Positions 35,546-45,176 of a stretch of DNA of 64,000 nt are shown piece by piece; positions within the stretch are counted from its first letter, which is position 1, and the number at the start of each line of letters is the position of its first letter. The position numbers were made by a program, and so were the translations under genes. The notes under the pieces were generated by a model. The model saw only the letters and a list, made by a program, of their open reading frames with translations, made no database searches and was not told where the DNA came from. Source of the stretch: an uncultured Anaerobiospirillum sp. (GTDB lineage Bacteria > Pseudomonadota > Gammaproteobacteria > Enterobacterales > Succinivibrionaceae); contig CALXNA010000013.1 of assembly GCA_944389615.1 (NCBI GenBank), forward strand, positions 1-64,000, in the 5' to 3' direction.

Positions 35546-37825
35546 CTATGGCACAGCCTGAGTAACGCTATCTCCCTGAGTAACGCTATCTTCTTGGCCC
35601 CCCTGCGGCGGGCTCGCGCCTACCGCCTCAAGCGGCTGTCCCGGTGTAGCCCCGGGGTCAAAGAACGGGTTCTTGACGAAGTCGCAGCCATCGCTTAACA
35701 CCAAGAGCAGGCCCAAGCGCTCGAGCTTGATGCGCAGCGCCCGCTCATTCTTGCGAAACTCTTCGTCAAGATCGCTGATGCGCGTGATGCCATAATAGCG
35801 TCCGCCCTTGGCGTAGTAGGCGCGCGCGGCCTTTACGCCGACTATGATGTGATAGCGCTCGGCCAAGGCCGTTAAAAAGTCCGCCCACGGCAGGTGCTTA
35901 CTGCGCCCTAAGACCGCCATGACCAAGGTGGTGACCAGCTGGTCGCTTAAGATGTAGCAATGCCCGGTGGTGAGCTCCGTGGTAATGAGCCCAATCTGGC
36001 GCCCCAGCATCCGGTGGTAGTCGTTATCAAAGCTGCGCTGCTTTTGGAAAAAGACCATGAGCGCCAGCTCGACTTCGCGGTAGCTGACGCGCAGCGCCAC
36101 GATGCGCGCTAAGCACTCATCGGTGCTCTCTGCCGCCATGTCCGCCCGCGCAGTGCTTGCCGCCCGCGCGGTACGCTCAGGTGCGGCACTCGCCGCGCTC
36201 TTCTCTGTGCTCTTCTTGGCCTTGCTTTCGGCGAGCCTGATCGGCAGAAAGTGCAGCAGCTCACGCTGCGCGGTGGCATTGAAATTATAGAGAGCGTAGA
36301 TACAGTTCAGGAGCTCCTTGAGCTGGGGCAGCTTGAGCACGCGGATGTTGATAAACTTGGGGTTGATCGCGTTGAGTAACTTGCGCAGGTGTGCCACGCC
36401 ATAGCGCGGCAGCATCTTGCCATGCAGCTCGGAGTTGTCCTTGCAGCGGGTCAGCGCGAGCTTGCGCATGCGATCTTTAGGCGAGGTGTTGAGGGCCGGG
36501 ATGATGTTGATATCGACCGGCTTCTCGTTTGGGTACAAGGCAAAGGCACCTGCGCTTTGCTCAAGGCCTAAGATCATGAAGTTGAGCAAGGTGATGGTGC
36601 CCAAGGCAGCAAAGAGGTCTTGCGCGCTCAGACTCTGGGCCAAGATATTGGCATAGTCGCCCAAGAGCTGGACGAAGATGCGATGACCGCGCAGCGGGCA
36701 GAAGTTAAGGTGGTTGAGCTGATCGACTGCCACTTGGCCCACCGGCCACGTCGCCTCCTGCGCCGCGCGAAATTGCTCAAACTGCTGCGCCCCATCCGCG
36801 CGTGCCGCCTGCGCCCCCGCCTTGCGCGCTAGCTGCGCCGCATGCGTCGCCACGTACTGGCACAGTGTGCTTTCAGCCACCGCATAGGGGCCCTCAAGCT
36901 GCGCGGCGCAGCGATTTAAGATATTGGGCTGCCCCAAGAAACGCGTATAGAGCTGCGTCCCGACATATTGACTTAAGGCTGCAAGCTGCGACGGCCAAGC
37001 GCTGGCATCGAGCTTGAGGCCGAGCTCCGGATAGAGCGAACGCTCGTGCGCCGTCTGCGCCCAGCGCCGCAAAGCTGCAATGCTCTCAGGCTGCGTGGCC
37101 CAGCGCAGGGCGTGATAGAGCAGCTGCCCTGAGCCGCTTAAGCTGGTGTTGACCGGGCTTAAGTCTTGATTGAGTGGCCAATAGCAGGTGTACGGGCCGC
37201 ATGGGATCAAGAAGCGCTCTGTCCATGAATCGCTGACGTCCAACATCCAGTTTTGTAGCAAGCGCAGCGCCGTGGCGAAGGTGTGGAAGTCTTTGAAGTT
37301 GGTGCGCAGGTAGTCAAGATCAAGGCGCTCCGCCCACTCATTGGCCGCCCGAAAGCTCTGGTGCCAGAGCTCCCACTTGTGCTCTTCGCTCAGGTCACCG
37401 CGGGCGTTGATCGGGCGCGCCTGCGGATTGTTGAAGACCAAGGCGCGCAGCAACACATGGCGTGTGCGCACAAAGGCCGGTACTTGCTTGGCCGGGAGGG
37501 CAAAGGCTTCCCCCGGCGGCTGACACAGCAGCACCTGCAAAAACTCGATCATGGTACCGGCCAGCGTACAGCGCTCATTGAGGCCAAAGCCGAGCAAGTC
37601 TTGCTCTAACAGGTAGCGGCAGTTGTCACTGGAGCCCTGCGGGTGCGTACGGCTGCCAAAGAGCGGCGCCTCCTCGCGCTTGACCTGCGCGATGTACTGA
37701 TACAGCGTCTTGCCCGCGCCAACGCCTGAGCCCGCCACGCCAGCCGCGCCCTTCCCAGACGAGCCCGCGCTCGTCGGCGCGCAGCGCGGCGCTTGTGCTA
37801 ACAGACGCGATAAGAGCAGAGCCAC
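35546..37825 (-). CDS. DptG-like protein, short paralogue
   Basis: A 759-residue protein homologous along its length to the C-terminal 640 residues of the next gene upstream. Shared blocks: TMIEFLQVLL, LLRALVFNN, FLIPCGPYTCYWPLN followed by LSGSGQLLYHALRWA, IGLITTELTTGHCYILSDQL, FLTALAERYHIIVG, and LERLGLLLVLSDGCDFVKNPF at the end. A GSGQLL-type motif in the middle and an LxxLGLL..SD end recall DptG. Usual DptG is about 400-450 residues, so this is long. Starts at GTG 37825, 15 bases after the previous stop, with GGGAAGGGG upstream. Function in the complex is inferred. Confidence 0.5.
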   Translation of the reverse strand: MALLLSRLLAQAPRCAPTSAGSSGKGAAGVAGSGVGAGKTLYQYIAQVKREEAPLFGSRTHPQGSSDNCRYLLEQDLLGFGLNERCTLAGTMIEFLQVLLCQPPGEAFALPAKQVPAFVRTRHVLLRALVFNNPQARPINARGDLSEEHKWELWHQSFRAANEWAERLDLDYLRTNFKDFHTFATALRLLQNWMLDVSDSWTERFLIPCGPYTCYWPLNQDLSPVNTSLSGSGQLLYHALRWATQPESIAALRRWAQTAHERSLYPELGLKLDASAWPSQLAALSQYVGTQLYTRFLGQPNILNRCAAQLEGPYAVAESTLCQYVATHAAQLARKAGAQAARADGAQQFEQFRAAQEATWPVGQVAVDQLNHLNFCPLRGHRIFVQLLGDYANILAQSLSAQDLFAALGTITLLNFMILGLEQSAGAFALYPNEKPVDINIIPALNTSPKDRMRKLALTRCKDNSELHGKMLPRYGVAHLRKLLNAINPKFINIRVLKLPQLKELLNCIYALYNFNATAQRELLHFLPIRLAESKAKKSTEKSAASAAPERTARAASTARADMAAESTDECLARIVALRVSYREVELALMVFFQKQRSFDNDYHRMLGRQIGLITTELTTGHCYILSDQLVTTLVMAVLGRSKHLPWADFLTALAERYHIIVGVKAARAYYAKGGRYYGITRISDLDEEFRKNERALRIKLERLGLLLVLSDGCDFVKNPFFDPGATPGQPLEAVGASPPQGGQEDSVTQGDSVTQAVP

Positions 37826-37840
37826 GATCGATCCCCTTCC

Positions 37841-40800
37841 CTAACTAAAAGGATTGCGTACGTAGTCGCAGGCATCGCTCAGGCTGATGAGCAGATGGTT
37901 GCGACTGAGCTTGAGCTTGAACTGGCGCTCGTTGTCGATGAAGACCCGATCCTCGAGTGCATAATGCGCGCTCTGGGCTTCATGTGGGCCTATGACCAGA
38001 TAGTAGCGCTGATGGAGCTTTTGTAAGAAGTCCTTGAGCGCCATGGGCTGGCCCTTGGGCACCAAGGCCAGCACCAAGTAGTAGAGCAGCTCATCGCTGA
38101 TGCTGTAGAAGTAGGTGACCGACTTTTCCCGAGTGATCAGGCCGATGTCGGCGCCCCAGTTCTGATGCAAGCCCTTCATGTGCATATCACGCTCGTGCGT
38201 ACACAGCATCTCCTCAATCTCAGCATAGCTGATGCCGTTAGGGGAGAGCGTGATGTTCTCAAGATGGGAATCCGTACCTTTGTTATTGGTTGCGGTGATG
38301 GTGCGCTCTTGCAAGTTGATATGTACGGATGGTCTAAAGTCAAAGGCACAGCGCATCAGATTGCATGCCAGCACCTGCTCCTCCTCAGAGAGCGTCGACG
38401 CCGTCAAAAGAGTAGGGGCGCACTCTTGCACCAGAGCGCGCAGATGGGCCTGTACATAATGGCTACGAGCTTGCGTAAAGAGCGCACTATTCTCTTTGAG
38501 GCGGCGCATCGACAAGGCACGCATGCCGTCGGTCTTAATCTCGGGGTTGACCACCACCACCATATTGCGATCGCGCGGCTTGAGCTCGGCGCCGCCATAC
38601 GGCAGCGTCAGTACTTTGCACTCCTGCTCTAACAGGTAGCAGATCTGATGGAGGGAGCCGAGCGACCCCAAGGCCAAGAACAGCTCTTGCTTGGTCAGAT
38701 CGAGGCGGCTTAAGGTCTCAAAGTCCTCACGTAGCAAGTTAAAGCGCGGCAATTCCCGGTAAGGCAGATAGCGCGTGGCGGATATGAAGAGCTTGAGTCG
38801 TATGTTCTTGTTGTCGACGCGCTCAGCGAAGGTGCGTTGTTGCTGCAGATGCTGGAGTAAGTTTGGTTCAGCTACTTCCAGCTCTTGGGCAAAGCGCGGA
38901 TCCATATGCGCGACCAAGCCGCCGCCGATTAGACCAGCCGCTAAGTTGAGTCCATTGCTGTCAGCAAAGAAGCGCTTGACCAGCTGCTGACCAACATCAG
39001 GTGTTTGGGACGAGCCTTGAGCACGAGCAAGCATGCTAAAGATGTTTTGCCCGGAGCCACCCATCAGATTGATGTTGACGTTGGTGTTGGTCTCGATTTC
39101 CCAAAACAGGGCATCGTAGCCAAAAGGGAACAGGAACATGGTTGACCATTGACGGTTTTTGTCGGTGTCGATCGACCACGAGCGCAGCACCTTGACTAAG
39201 GTGACAAAACGGTCGAACTCGCCATGGCACATGCTTTGGAGCTGTTGCAGCAGCGCGCCCAAGAACTCAAGATTGTACGGGGTGATTGGTTCGCCCTCGG
39301 TGCTACCTTTTCTCCCTTTGGCGGAGGCCGTTTGAATCTTGGTGCAAAACAGCTCAAACCACTGCTGCCACTTGGCCGCATCTTGCTGGGTCGTGGCGGC
39401 AATGATGCCCAGTTCTTGGTTGTTAAAGAGGATTTGGCGCAAGATACGATTGCGCCGCTTCAAGAAGGCGTAACGTCCATAGTTGTCAGCCTGCTCGGCG
39501 GTAAAGGGCTGCTCTTGGTTTTGGCTGGCTAGCACAATGAGAAATTCGAGCATCGAGTGGGTGCGCCGCTCCTCATTGTCAAAGCCGGTGCCGAAGATCA
39601 CCTCTTCGAGCTGATAGAAGCTGTAGCTACTCTCGCGCAGGTGTTCATAGCGCCGCCCCAAAATCTCGTCCTCACACGCCCAAATGGCCGTCAAGAGCGG
39701 AGTGACCAGCTTGCGGCAGGTCTCAAAGTGCAAAGCTTGCTGGGCAAAGTTGTGTGGCAGCGCTGCCGCACCACTTTGCGCGCCAGTCGTATCGCCATCC
39801 GTCCCATCTTTAGCGGCCGTGCTGGCAGTTGCGCCAAGATCTGGGGCCATCTTCGTAGCAGCCTCAGAGGCTGAGCCAGAGTTGGTCGCGACTGAGCGTG
39901 AGGCCGTAGACTCTGGGCCTGCGACCGGTGCTGCTGCGGTCTCTAAGGCGGTGCTTGGGGCCGTTTTAGCAGCTGCCTCAGGGGCTTGGGCTGATGGGCT
40001 GGCGGCGGTGCGCGTGGCTCCCTCATAAGCCACAGATCCAGAAGTGGTCTCTAAGGAGGAGGCTGGGGCCGTTTTAGCAGCTACCTCAGGAGCTGGGCCA
40101 GCAGTCTTGAGTGGGGGCGTGGCCGAATGCTCTGGGGCTGTGCTTGTGATCGGTGCTGACGAGGGCTCTAAGGAGGAGCTTGTGGGCGTCTTCGCAGCGG
40201 CGTCAGGGGCTGGGGCTGGTGAGGTGGCGGCGGTGCATGCGGCTCCATCATAAGCTACAGGGCTCGAAGCAGTCTTGAATGGGGTGGCTTCTTGCGCCGG
40301 GGTGCCGAGGGTGGACGCAGTGCTTACTGGGCGAGCGTTTGCGGTCGGCTCTGCGCTTGGGCGCATGGGGCACTCAAAGGCGCGGGGGGCTGCCTGCGGT
40401 GCGGACGCAGGGGCAGCGGTGGCTGTGGGGGCGGCCGGGCGCGGCTGAGCGCCATGAGGCGAGAGGTAGGCAAAGACCGGGCTGGCGCGGCGCGCTTCGG
40501 GCGCAGTTCTGAGCAGGCCCGCGCGCTGGGCGCGATCGAAGTTGGGGCCTAAGCCGCCTTGGGGCTCTTCGTCGGCGGCAGCGGGATCATAAGCGGCGTC
40601 AGTCATATTCTTTGCGCTCTCTGAGTTAGCTTCCTGATAGTATGGGGCAGCGCTTGCGGCGGCTTGCGCCTGCTCGTTGATAGAGGCGAGGAACTGCTGT
40701 ATCACCGCTTGGCGCTGGCGTTGGGCGCGGCGGTGTTGGATCATGGCCTCGCGCAGCATGTTTTTGAGGTAGTGGCTCATGTGGCGCTCTTGGGCGATCA

Positions 40801-41188
40801 TGTCCGCCGCTTGCTTAGCCGAGAGCTCTTCGTTGCTGTGGGCGCGACTGCGGTAGGGGTTAAGCTCGTTTTGCGCTAACACCGCTTGGGTGAGATCGTC
40901 TTGCTGCTGCAGGGCTTGGTATTGGTCGCCCAGCCTGATTTCCGCGTCGGTCGGGGCAAGGCCGGTGAAAAGTGCCTCCTGCGCGGCGTGGCTGACGCAC
41001 TCCTTTTCTTGCTCGGTCAAAGGTGGCGTGGACAGAGTGGTTGGCGCGTCGGCAGACGCCGCCGCGGCCGCATCAGTCTGCTGGCGCTCAAGGAGCGCCG
41101 CGACGGCGTGGCTCAGTTTTGAGACGACTGGGCCATGCTCTTGAGGCTCGGGGGGCTTGCTGGCATCAGGATTAGGATCGTAAGTCAT
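37841..41188 (-). CDS. DptG-like protein, long paralogue with repetitive N-terminus
   Basis: A 1115-residue protein. Residues 1-475 are low-complexity Ala/Pro/Thr/Ser with imperfect repeats of about 35-40 residues (APEVAAKTAPASSLET, APEAAAKTAPSTALET). Residues 475-1115 match the 759-residue neighbour: SMLEFLIVLAS, ILRQILFNNQ, FLFPFGYDALFWEIE followed by LMGGSGQNIFSMLAR, IGLITREKSVTYFYSISDEL, FLQKLHQRYYLVIG, and LKLSRNHLLISLSDACDYVRNPF. A strong AAAGGAGG precedes the ATG, ten bases after the DptF-like stop. The pair looks like an old duplication. DptG identity is inferred from context and the C-terminal pattern. Confidence 0.5.
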   Translation of the reverse strand: MTYDPNPDASKPPEPQEHGPVVSKLSHAVAALLERQQTDAAAAASADAPTTLSTPPLTEQEKECVSHAAQEALFTGLAPTDAEIRLGDQYQALQQQDDLTQAVLAQNELNPYRSRAHSNEELSAKQAADMIAQERHMSHYLKNMLREAMIQHRRAQRQRQAVIQQFLASINEQAQAAASAAPYYQEANSESAKNMTDAAYDPAAADEEPQGGLGPNFDRAQRAGLLRTAPEARRASPVFAYLSPHGAQPRPAAPTATAAPASAPQAAPRAFECPMRPSAEPTANARPVSTASTLGTPAQEATPFKTASSPVAYDGAACTAATSPAPAPDAAAKTPTSSSLEPSSAPITSTAPEHSATPPLKTAGPAPEVAAKTAPASSLETTSGSVAYEGATRTAASPSAQAPEAAAKTAPSTALETAAAPVAGPESTASRSVATNSGSASEAATKMAPDLGATASTAAKDGTDGDTTGAQSGAAALPHNFAQQALHFETCRKLVTPLLTAIWACEDEILGRRYEHLRESSYSFYQLEEVIFGTGFDNEERRTHSMLEFLIVLASQNQEQPFTAEQADNYGRYAFLKRRNRILRQILFNNQELGIIAATTQQDAAKWQQWFELFCTKIQTASAKGRKGSTEGEPITPYNLEFLGALLQQLQSMCHGEFDRFVTLVKVLRSWSIDTDKNRQWSTMFLFPFGYDALFWEIETNTNVNINLMGGSGQNIFSMLARAQGSSQTPDVGQQLVKRFFADSNGLNLAAGLIGGGLVAHMDPRFAQELEVAEPNLLQHLQQQRTFAERVDNKNIRLKLFISATRYLPYRELPRFNLLREDFETLSRLDLTKQELFLALGSLGSLHQICYLLEQECKVLTLPYGGAELKPRDRNMVVVVNPEIKTDGMRALSMRRLKENSALFTQARSHYVQAHLRALVQECAPTLLTASTLSEEEQVLACNLMRCAFDFRPSVHINLQERTITATNNKGTDSHLENITLSPNGISYAEIEEMLCTHERDMHMKGLHQNWGADIGLITREKSVTYFYSISDELLYYLVLALVPKGQPMALKDFLQKLHQRYYLVIGPHEAQSAHYALEDRVFIDNERQFKLKLSRNHLLISLSDACDYVRNPFS

Positions 41189-41198
41189 AGCCCCTCCT

Positions 41199-43436
41199 TT
41201 AGTCTAAGCCACCGGCTTCGTTGAGCTGGCAGATTTGGATGTTGTTGAAGAGCTGCTCGAAGTCCGGCTCAGCCCCGTTTTGGTAGCTCAAGCTGATTTG
41301 CTCGGCAATGGTGGCATCGATACTGGCCTTAAAGGCCGCAAGGTCATTGCTGTGCTCTTGTGAAAACGACAGTCCCACCGTACTGGCCGCCAGCGCCATC
41401 AGGTACTCAAAGAGCTTGGGGGTAAGCTCCAAGTAGCACTTCTTAGCGGGCAGCTCGTCATACTCGGAGGGGGCGTTGAATACCAAGGTCAGACGCTGAG
41501 CGCCATTGAGCTCAAAGCGGATGGCATTATCGCGGCGCGAGCCCAAGTAGTCCACCGGCACGCAATAGCGGTCGCGATCGTAGATGACGCTCAGGGCCGT
41601 CGGGTCGATCTTATTGTTGGTGGTGATGTAGATGTTGTCGGAGGCCTTGGACAGCAACATCAAGTTGGTAAAGGCGCGATTGAGCCCACGCATCAGCTGA
41701 CTTGCGATGTCGAAGCTGGCGCTATGGCGCAGGTCAAGCCCGCGCGCAGTCTGATGGCGCTCCTTGAGCTGCTCATAGGCCTTAAGTGCATCGTGCTTGA
41801 GCTTGAGGTAGTCTAGGGCAAAGGGATAGGCCGTGAGCAAGAAGGGTGCAAAGAACGGCTTGCGCCCCGGCTGTCCGGCTGGGGCGAGCGCAGGGACAGG
41901 TGCTGAGGCGGAAGCAGGCGCGGTGCCTTGTTTGGTGGTAAGCCGAGCCTGGGCCTGCTTAAGCTCGGCCTCATAGATGGCGTCGCTGATGGCATCAGGC
42001 AGCACAAAGAAGAGCAGGCGGCGCAGGCTGCCTAAGATGCCTTGCATCTTGGTGTAATCGGCGCTGTCATTGTCCTCATCTAAGTCTTGCTTTTGGATGC
42101 GTTGATAGCAGCGCTGCAGCTGCGCAAACAGGTCGTAGTGGTCGTGATCGGCGCCAAGCTTGTGATGATAGGCCGCGATCTCTTCGGAGAAGACGTCAGG
42201 GGTGCCGCCTAAGACCAAGAACTCGTCGATGAGCTTGGTGCTAAAGCTCCCAAGACCCAAGGTCGCGAGCTCATGGAAGATCGGCATGGTGTCATCGCTC
42301 AAAAAGCTTTGGCTGAGCGGGTCTTCGGCCTTCTTGCGCCCGCGTTTGCTATTTACGGTGAGGTTTAGCCCCAAGAGGTTGTCAAAGGGCTGCGAGCCCA
42401 ACGGGCTCTCCATGATCCGGCGCGCGCCTTCGGTCGCCCGCTCGCTCGGCGTCATCTCTGCGAGGTCTTGGTTGAGCGACTTGAAGTTGCGTATGACCAC
42501 GTTGCAGTTGAGGTACTTATCGTCCTTGGTGCGGCCTAACAGGGCGTTGACGATGAGCAGCAGCACGTTGCGCATGGTAAAGTGCAGGCCGTTATCGACC
42601 AAGAGCTCGTGGATCTGCAAGAGGCGGGTTAAGACCAAGGGTGAGCGCAGCACCTCCCGGTTGCGCACAATCGGGCACAGCGAGGCGTACTGGCACCCGG
42701 CGCAGCCCTCCCAGCGTGGATCGCCCAAGACTTCGGTGTAGATGTTAGCGATTTCGGCGCTACCTAAGCAGGCCGACATATCGTGGCATTGCACCACGTG
42801 CAGCTCATCTAAGGCGCTGCGGTCGTGCTCGAGCATGTAGCGCTCCAGCGCCCGGATGAAGCTGTTGACCGCGCGGTGCTCGCCATAGAAGCTCTGGAAG
42901 CGCTCCAAGATCTTGCCATTGTTACCGGCAATCAGCACGATTGAGCACGAGTCTGAAGGCGCGTCTGCAGCAGAGCTGCCCGCAGCAGCGGGCGCAGGCG
43001 CGGGCGCAGCCTGCTGCGCCAAAATGGCCTCGATGGTGCGCTGCAGCTTGCGCTGGTCGGCCGCGCTGTCGTTGGAGGTGAAGTCCTTGACCAAGGTGAA
43101 GGTGATGGGGCCTTGGGTGAACTCAAAGAAGTTGGGGCTTTGGTTCCAGAGGTGGTCGTCGCCCCCGATAAAGTCGGAGTCGGTGAAGAGTTTGCGCAGG
43201 AAGTGGGTCTTGCCGTCACCGGCGCGCCCGCACAACAAGATTAAGGTGGAGCGCTGCTGGTCGATGGCTGCTTTGATCTCCGCACGATAGTGCTGTTGCT
43301 GCGGCAGCTCAAACTCAAAGGTTTGAATCTGATGCTGCTCAGCCGTCTTGGCGACGTGCTCGTCAAATTGCAAGTTGCTGCCTAGGCCATAGCTGCCGAG
43401 GTACGACACGAAGCCATAATTTGGAGTATTAGCCAC
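41199..43436 (-). CDS. DptF-like P-loop ATPase
   Basis: A 745-residue P-loop protein. The N-terminus has Walker A GRAGDGKT (about 70-77) preceded by LILLCG. A VLIAGNNGKILERF block at about 170 is followed by a cysteine cluster C-A-G-C-x5-C-P-I near 245, which may bind zinc. G-x-GDGK, the (N/A)N-x-G-K-L block and the C-x2-C-x5-C-P-I-x-x-N cluster together fit DptF, the first component of the DptFGH restriction set. GTG 43436 is chosen because AAGGTGAGG precedes it and an extended -10 box overlaps the upstream ATG at 43520. First gene of the four-gene operon. Longer than usual DptF (about 550 residues). Confidence 0.6.
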   Translation of the reverse strand: MANTPNYGFVSYLGSYGLGSNLQFDEHVAKTAEQHQIQTFEFELPQQQHYRAEIKAAIDQQRSTLILLCGRAGDGKTHFLRKLFTDSDFIGGDDHLWNQSPNFFEFTQGPITFTLVKDFTSNDSAADQRKLQRTIEAILAQQAAPAPAPAAAGSSAADAPSDSCSIVLIAGNNGKILERFQSFYGEHRAVNSFIRALERYMLEHDRSALDELHVVQCHDMSACLGSAEIANIYTEVLGDPRWEGCAGCQYASLCPIVRNREVLRSPLVLTRLLQIHELLVDNGLHFTMRNVLLLIVNALLGRTKDDKYLNCNVVIRNFKSLNQDLAEMTPSERATEGARRIMESPLGSQPFDNLLGLNLTVNSKRGRKKAEDPLSQSFLSDDTMPIFHELATLGLGSFSTKLIDEFLVLGGTPDVFSEEIAAYHHKLGADHDHYDLFAQLQRCYQRIQKQDLDEDNDSADYTKMQGILGSLRRLLFFVLPDAISDAIYEAELKQAQARLTTKQGTAPASASAPVPALAPAGQPGRKPFFAPFLLTAYPFALDYLKLKHDALKAYEQLKERHQTARGLDLRHSASFDIASQLMRGLNRAFTNLMLLSKASDNIYITTNNKIDPTALSVIYDRDRYCVPVDYLGSRRDNAIRFELNGAQRLTLVFNAPSEYDELPAKKCYLELTPKLFEYLMALAASTVGLSFSQEHSNDLAAFKASIDATIAEQISLSYQNGAEPDFEQLFNNIQICQLNEAGGLD

Positions 43437-43506
43437 TGCCCTCACCTTTCTGCTCAATCTCAGTCTGATGTGCGTGGGCCCATTGAAGTCGACACGCTCA
43501 GAAAGG

Positions 43507-43515
43507 ATTCTAGCA
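43507..43515 (-). promoter_or_regulatory. Extended -10 promoter of the Dpt-like operon
   Basis: On the minus strand TGCTAGAAT fits an extended -10 (TGN-TATAAT). It lies about 70 bases before GTG 43436. A TTGACC sits 21 bases upstream, too far for a standard -35. Confidence 0.5.
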
Positions 43516-43607
43516 CGCACTTACCGCCCCATAGGTCAAAGCGGGCTTCAGCGCCGAAGTCAGCGGCAAACAAAGTTGGAAAGCGTGCGGGTGGTCACAG
43601 CAAGCTC

Positions 43608-45167
43608 TTACTCCGCCACCACCGCTGGGCGCAGCTCCACCGCTGCGTTCTGCGGTACATCAGCCTCAGTCTTAGTGCGGGCTAAGAACCAGCCCCAGCT
43701 TGAGGCGGCGATGCCTAAGAGGCCGCAGCTGGCGCTCAGCGCCAAGATGATGACGGTGGCCTCAGCAAATTGCGTTGGGTAGATTGCACTGTCCGGGGCT
43801 GCGGTCACCACCGCCGAGACGATCAAGGAGACCAAGGCAAGGCTCGCCGCCTGCCCCAAGGCCCGGCCTACTTGCTGGGTGCTCGAGGCTAAGGCGAGGT
43901 TGGCCTTCCCCACGGCAAAGGTCAAGAGCGTGGTGTTAGGGGCTGAGAACAGGGCAAAGCCGGTGCCCACTAAGAGCTGACGGACGATGAGGCCGAGCGG
44001 CGTGGTGCTCTCATCAATCACGACAAAGGAGCTCAAAGCCAAGGTCTGGATGATAAGGCCCAAGGTCACCACGGCATTGCCGCTTAAGTAGCGGGTGAGA
44101 CGCCCGGTCAAGGCCGAGACCACGGCGATGGTGATCGGCTGCACGACCACGATGAAGCCCGCGACGCTGGCCGACAGGCCCAAGGTGAACTGCGAGAACA
44201 GGGCTAACAGCACCGGCTCGGCCATGACCGAGAAGTAGGCGCTCACGCTCACTAAGAAGCAGGCCAAGAAGGCGCGGTTATGCCCGAGGAAATGCACCGG
44301 GATTACCGGCAGCGGCGCGCGGGCGCCGCTCTGCGCATTAGCCTCAGCGCCCTGCGCCTCAGGCTCTACGCCATCAGCCTCGGCGCTGCGGGCGGCGGCA
44401 TGCAAGCCGTGGCGCGCGCTCAGGGCGCAGTCGCGCTGGGCGACGAAAGCGATGATAAGCACGGCACCGATCAGACCATAAGGGGCTAAGGGCTGCGTGG
44501 CCAAAGTGGTGAGCGAGAGCAAGAACAAGCCGATGCCTAAGGCAAAGAGGGTAATCTTGGTGCGCGGCAGGCGCAGCTCATGAACCTTAGGTGGCGTCGA
44601 TGGCGGCAGCTTGCGCGCGGCGAGGCTCAAGAGGGCAAAGCCCACCGCGCTGCCATAGAAGAGCCACTCATAGCCGATGTGGTCTATGATCAGGCCCGAC
44701 AGGCTCAGGGCGCTGGAGACGCCGACGTAGGTCAGGCACACCGCCAAGCCGATGGCGCCAAAGCGTTGCGAGGCTTTGACATGCTCGGAGATTAAGGCCA
44801 TGCCGGTGCTCAGGCACAGCGCCGCTCCTGCGCCTTGCAGCAAACGCCCAAGCAAGAGGAACCAGACGGTTGGGGCAAAAGGAATGAGCAGCGTGGTCAC
44901 GGTGCAGCTGATAAGACCCAGCTTAAACAGGTGCTGGTTGCCCACGCGCTTGGCCCAGAGTGAGGCTGGGAGCAGGATGCAGGCTAACGCCGTGGCATAG
45001 CCGCTGGTGGCTAAGGTCACGACATGCGGTGGGCAGTGGTATAGGGCAACGAAGGTCGGCACGGCGACGGTCAGGGCATTGCCGACAAAGGAAGTCAAAA
45101 AGAGCGCAAAGCTCACGCAGCCGACCACTAAGGCGGTCGTAGCAGGTTGGGACGTGGTAACAGGCAT
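43608..45167 (-). CDS. MFS multidrug-type exporter (DHA2-like)
   Basis: A 519-residue inner-membrane transporter with about 14 predicted helices, typical of the 14-TM drug:H+ antiporters. The helix-4/5 region GRLLQGAGAALCLSTGMALISE is the antiporter-type motif C region, and the loop after helix 2 (ASLWAKRVGNQHLFKLG) corresponds to MFS motif A. A long cytoplasmic loop near 250-290 is Ala/Glu-rich. ATG 45167 has AAGGA eight bases upstream. It is on the same strand as the Dpt-like operon and ends 171 bases before it. The substrate is unknown. Confidence 0.8.
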   Translation of the reverse strand: MPVTTSQPATTALVVGCVSFALFLTSFVGNALTVAVPTFVALYHCPPHVVTLATSGYATALACILLPASLWAKRVGNQHLFKLGLISCTVTTLLIPFAPTVWFLLLGRLLQGAGAALCLSTGMALISEHVKASQRFGAIGLAVCLTYVGVSSALSLSGLIIDHIGYEWLFYGSAVGFALLSLAARKLPPSTPPKVHELRLPRTKITLFALGIGLFLLSLTTLATQPLAPYGLIGAVLIIAFVAQRDCALSARHGLHAAARSAEADGVEPEAQGAEANAQSGARAPLPVIPVHFLGHNRAFLACFLVSVSAYFSVMAEPVLLALFSQFTLGLSASVAGFIVVVQPITIAVVSALTGRLTRYLSGNAVVTLGLIIQTLALSSFVVIDESTTPLGLIVRQLLVGTGFALFSAPNTTLLTFAVGKANLALASSTQQVGRALGQAASLALVSLIVSAVVTAAPDSAIYPTQFAEATVIILALSASCGLLGIAASSWGWFLARTKTEADVPQNAAVELRPAVVAE

Positions 45168-45176
45168 GATGCACAT

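Noticed and set aside
43437..43520. ATG 43520 as start of the DptF-like gene
   Set aside because: The extended -10 box overlaps it, and GTG 43436 has a clear ribosome site.
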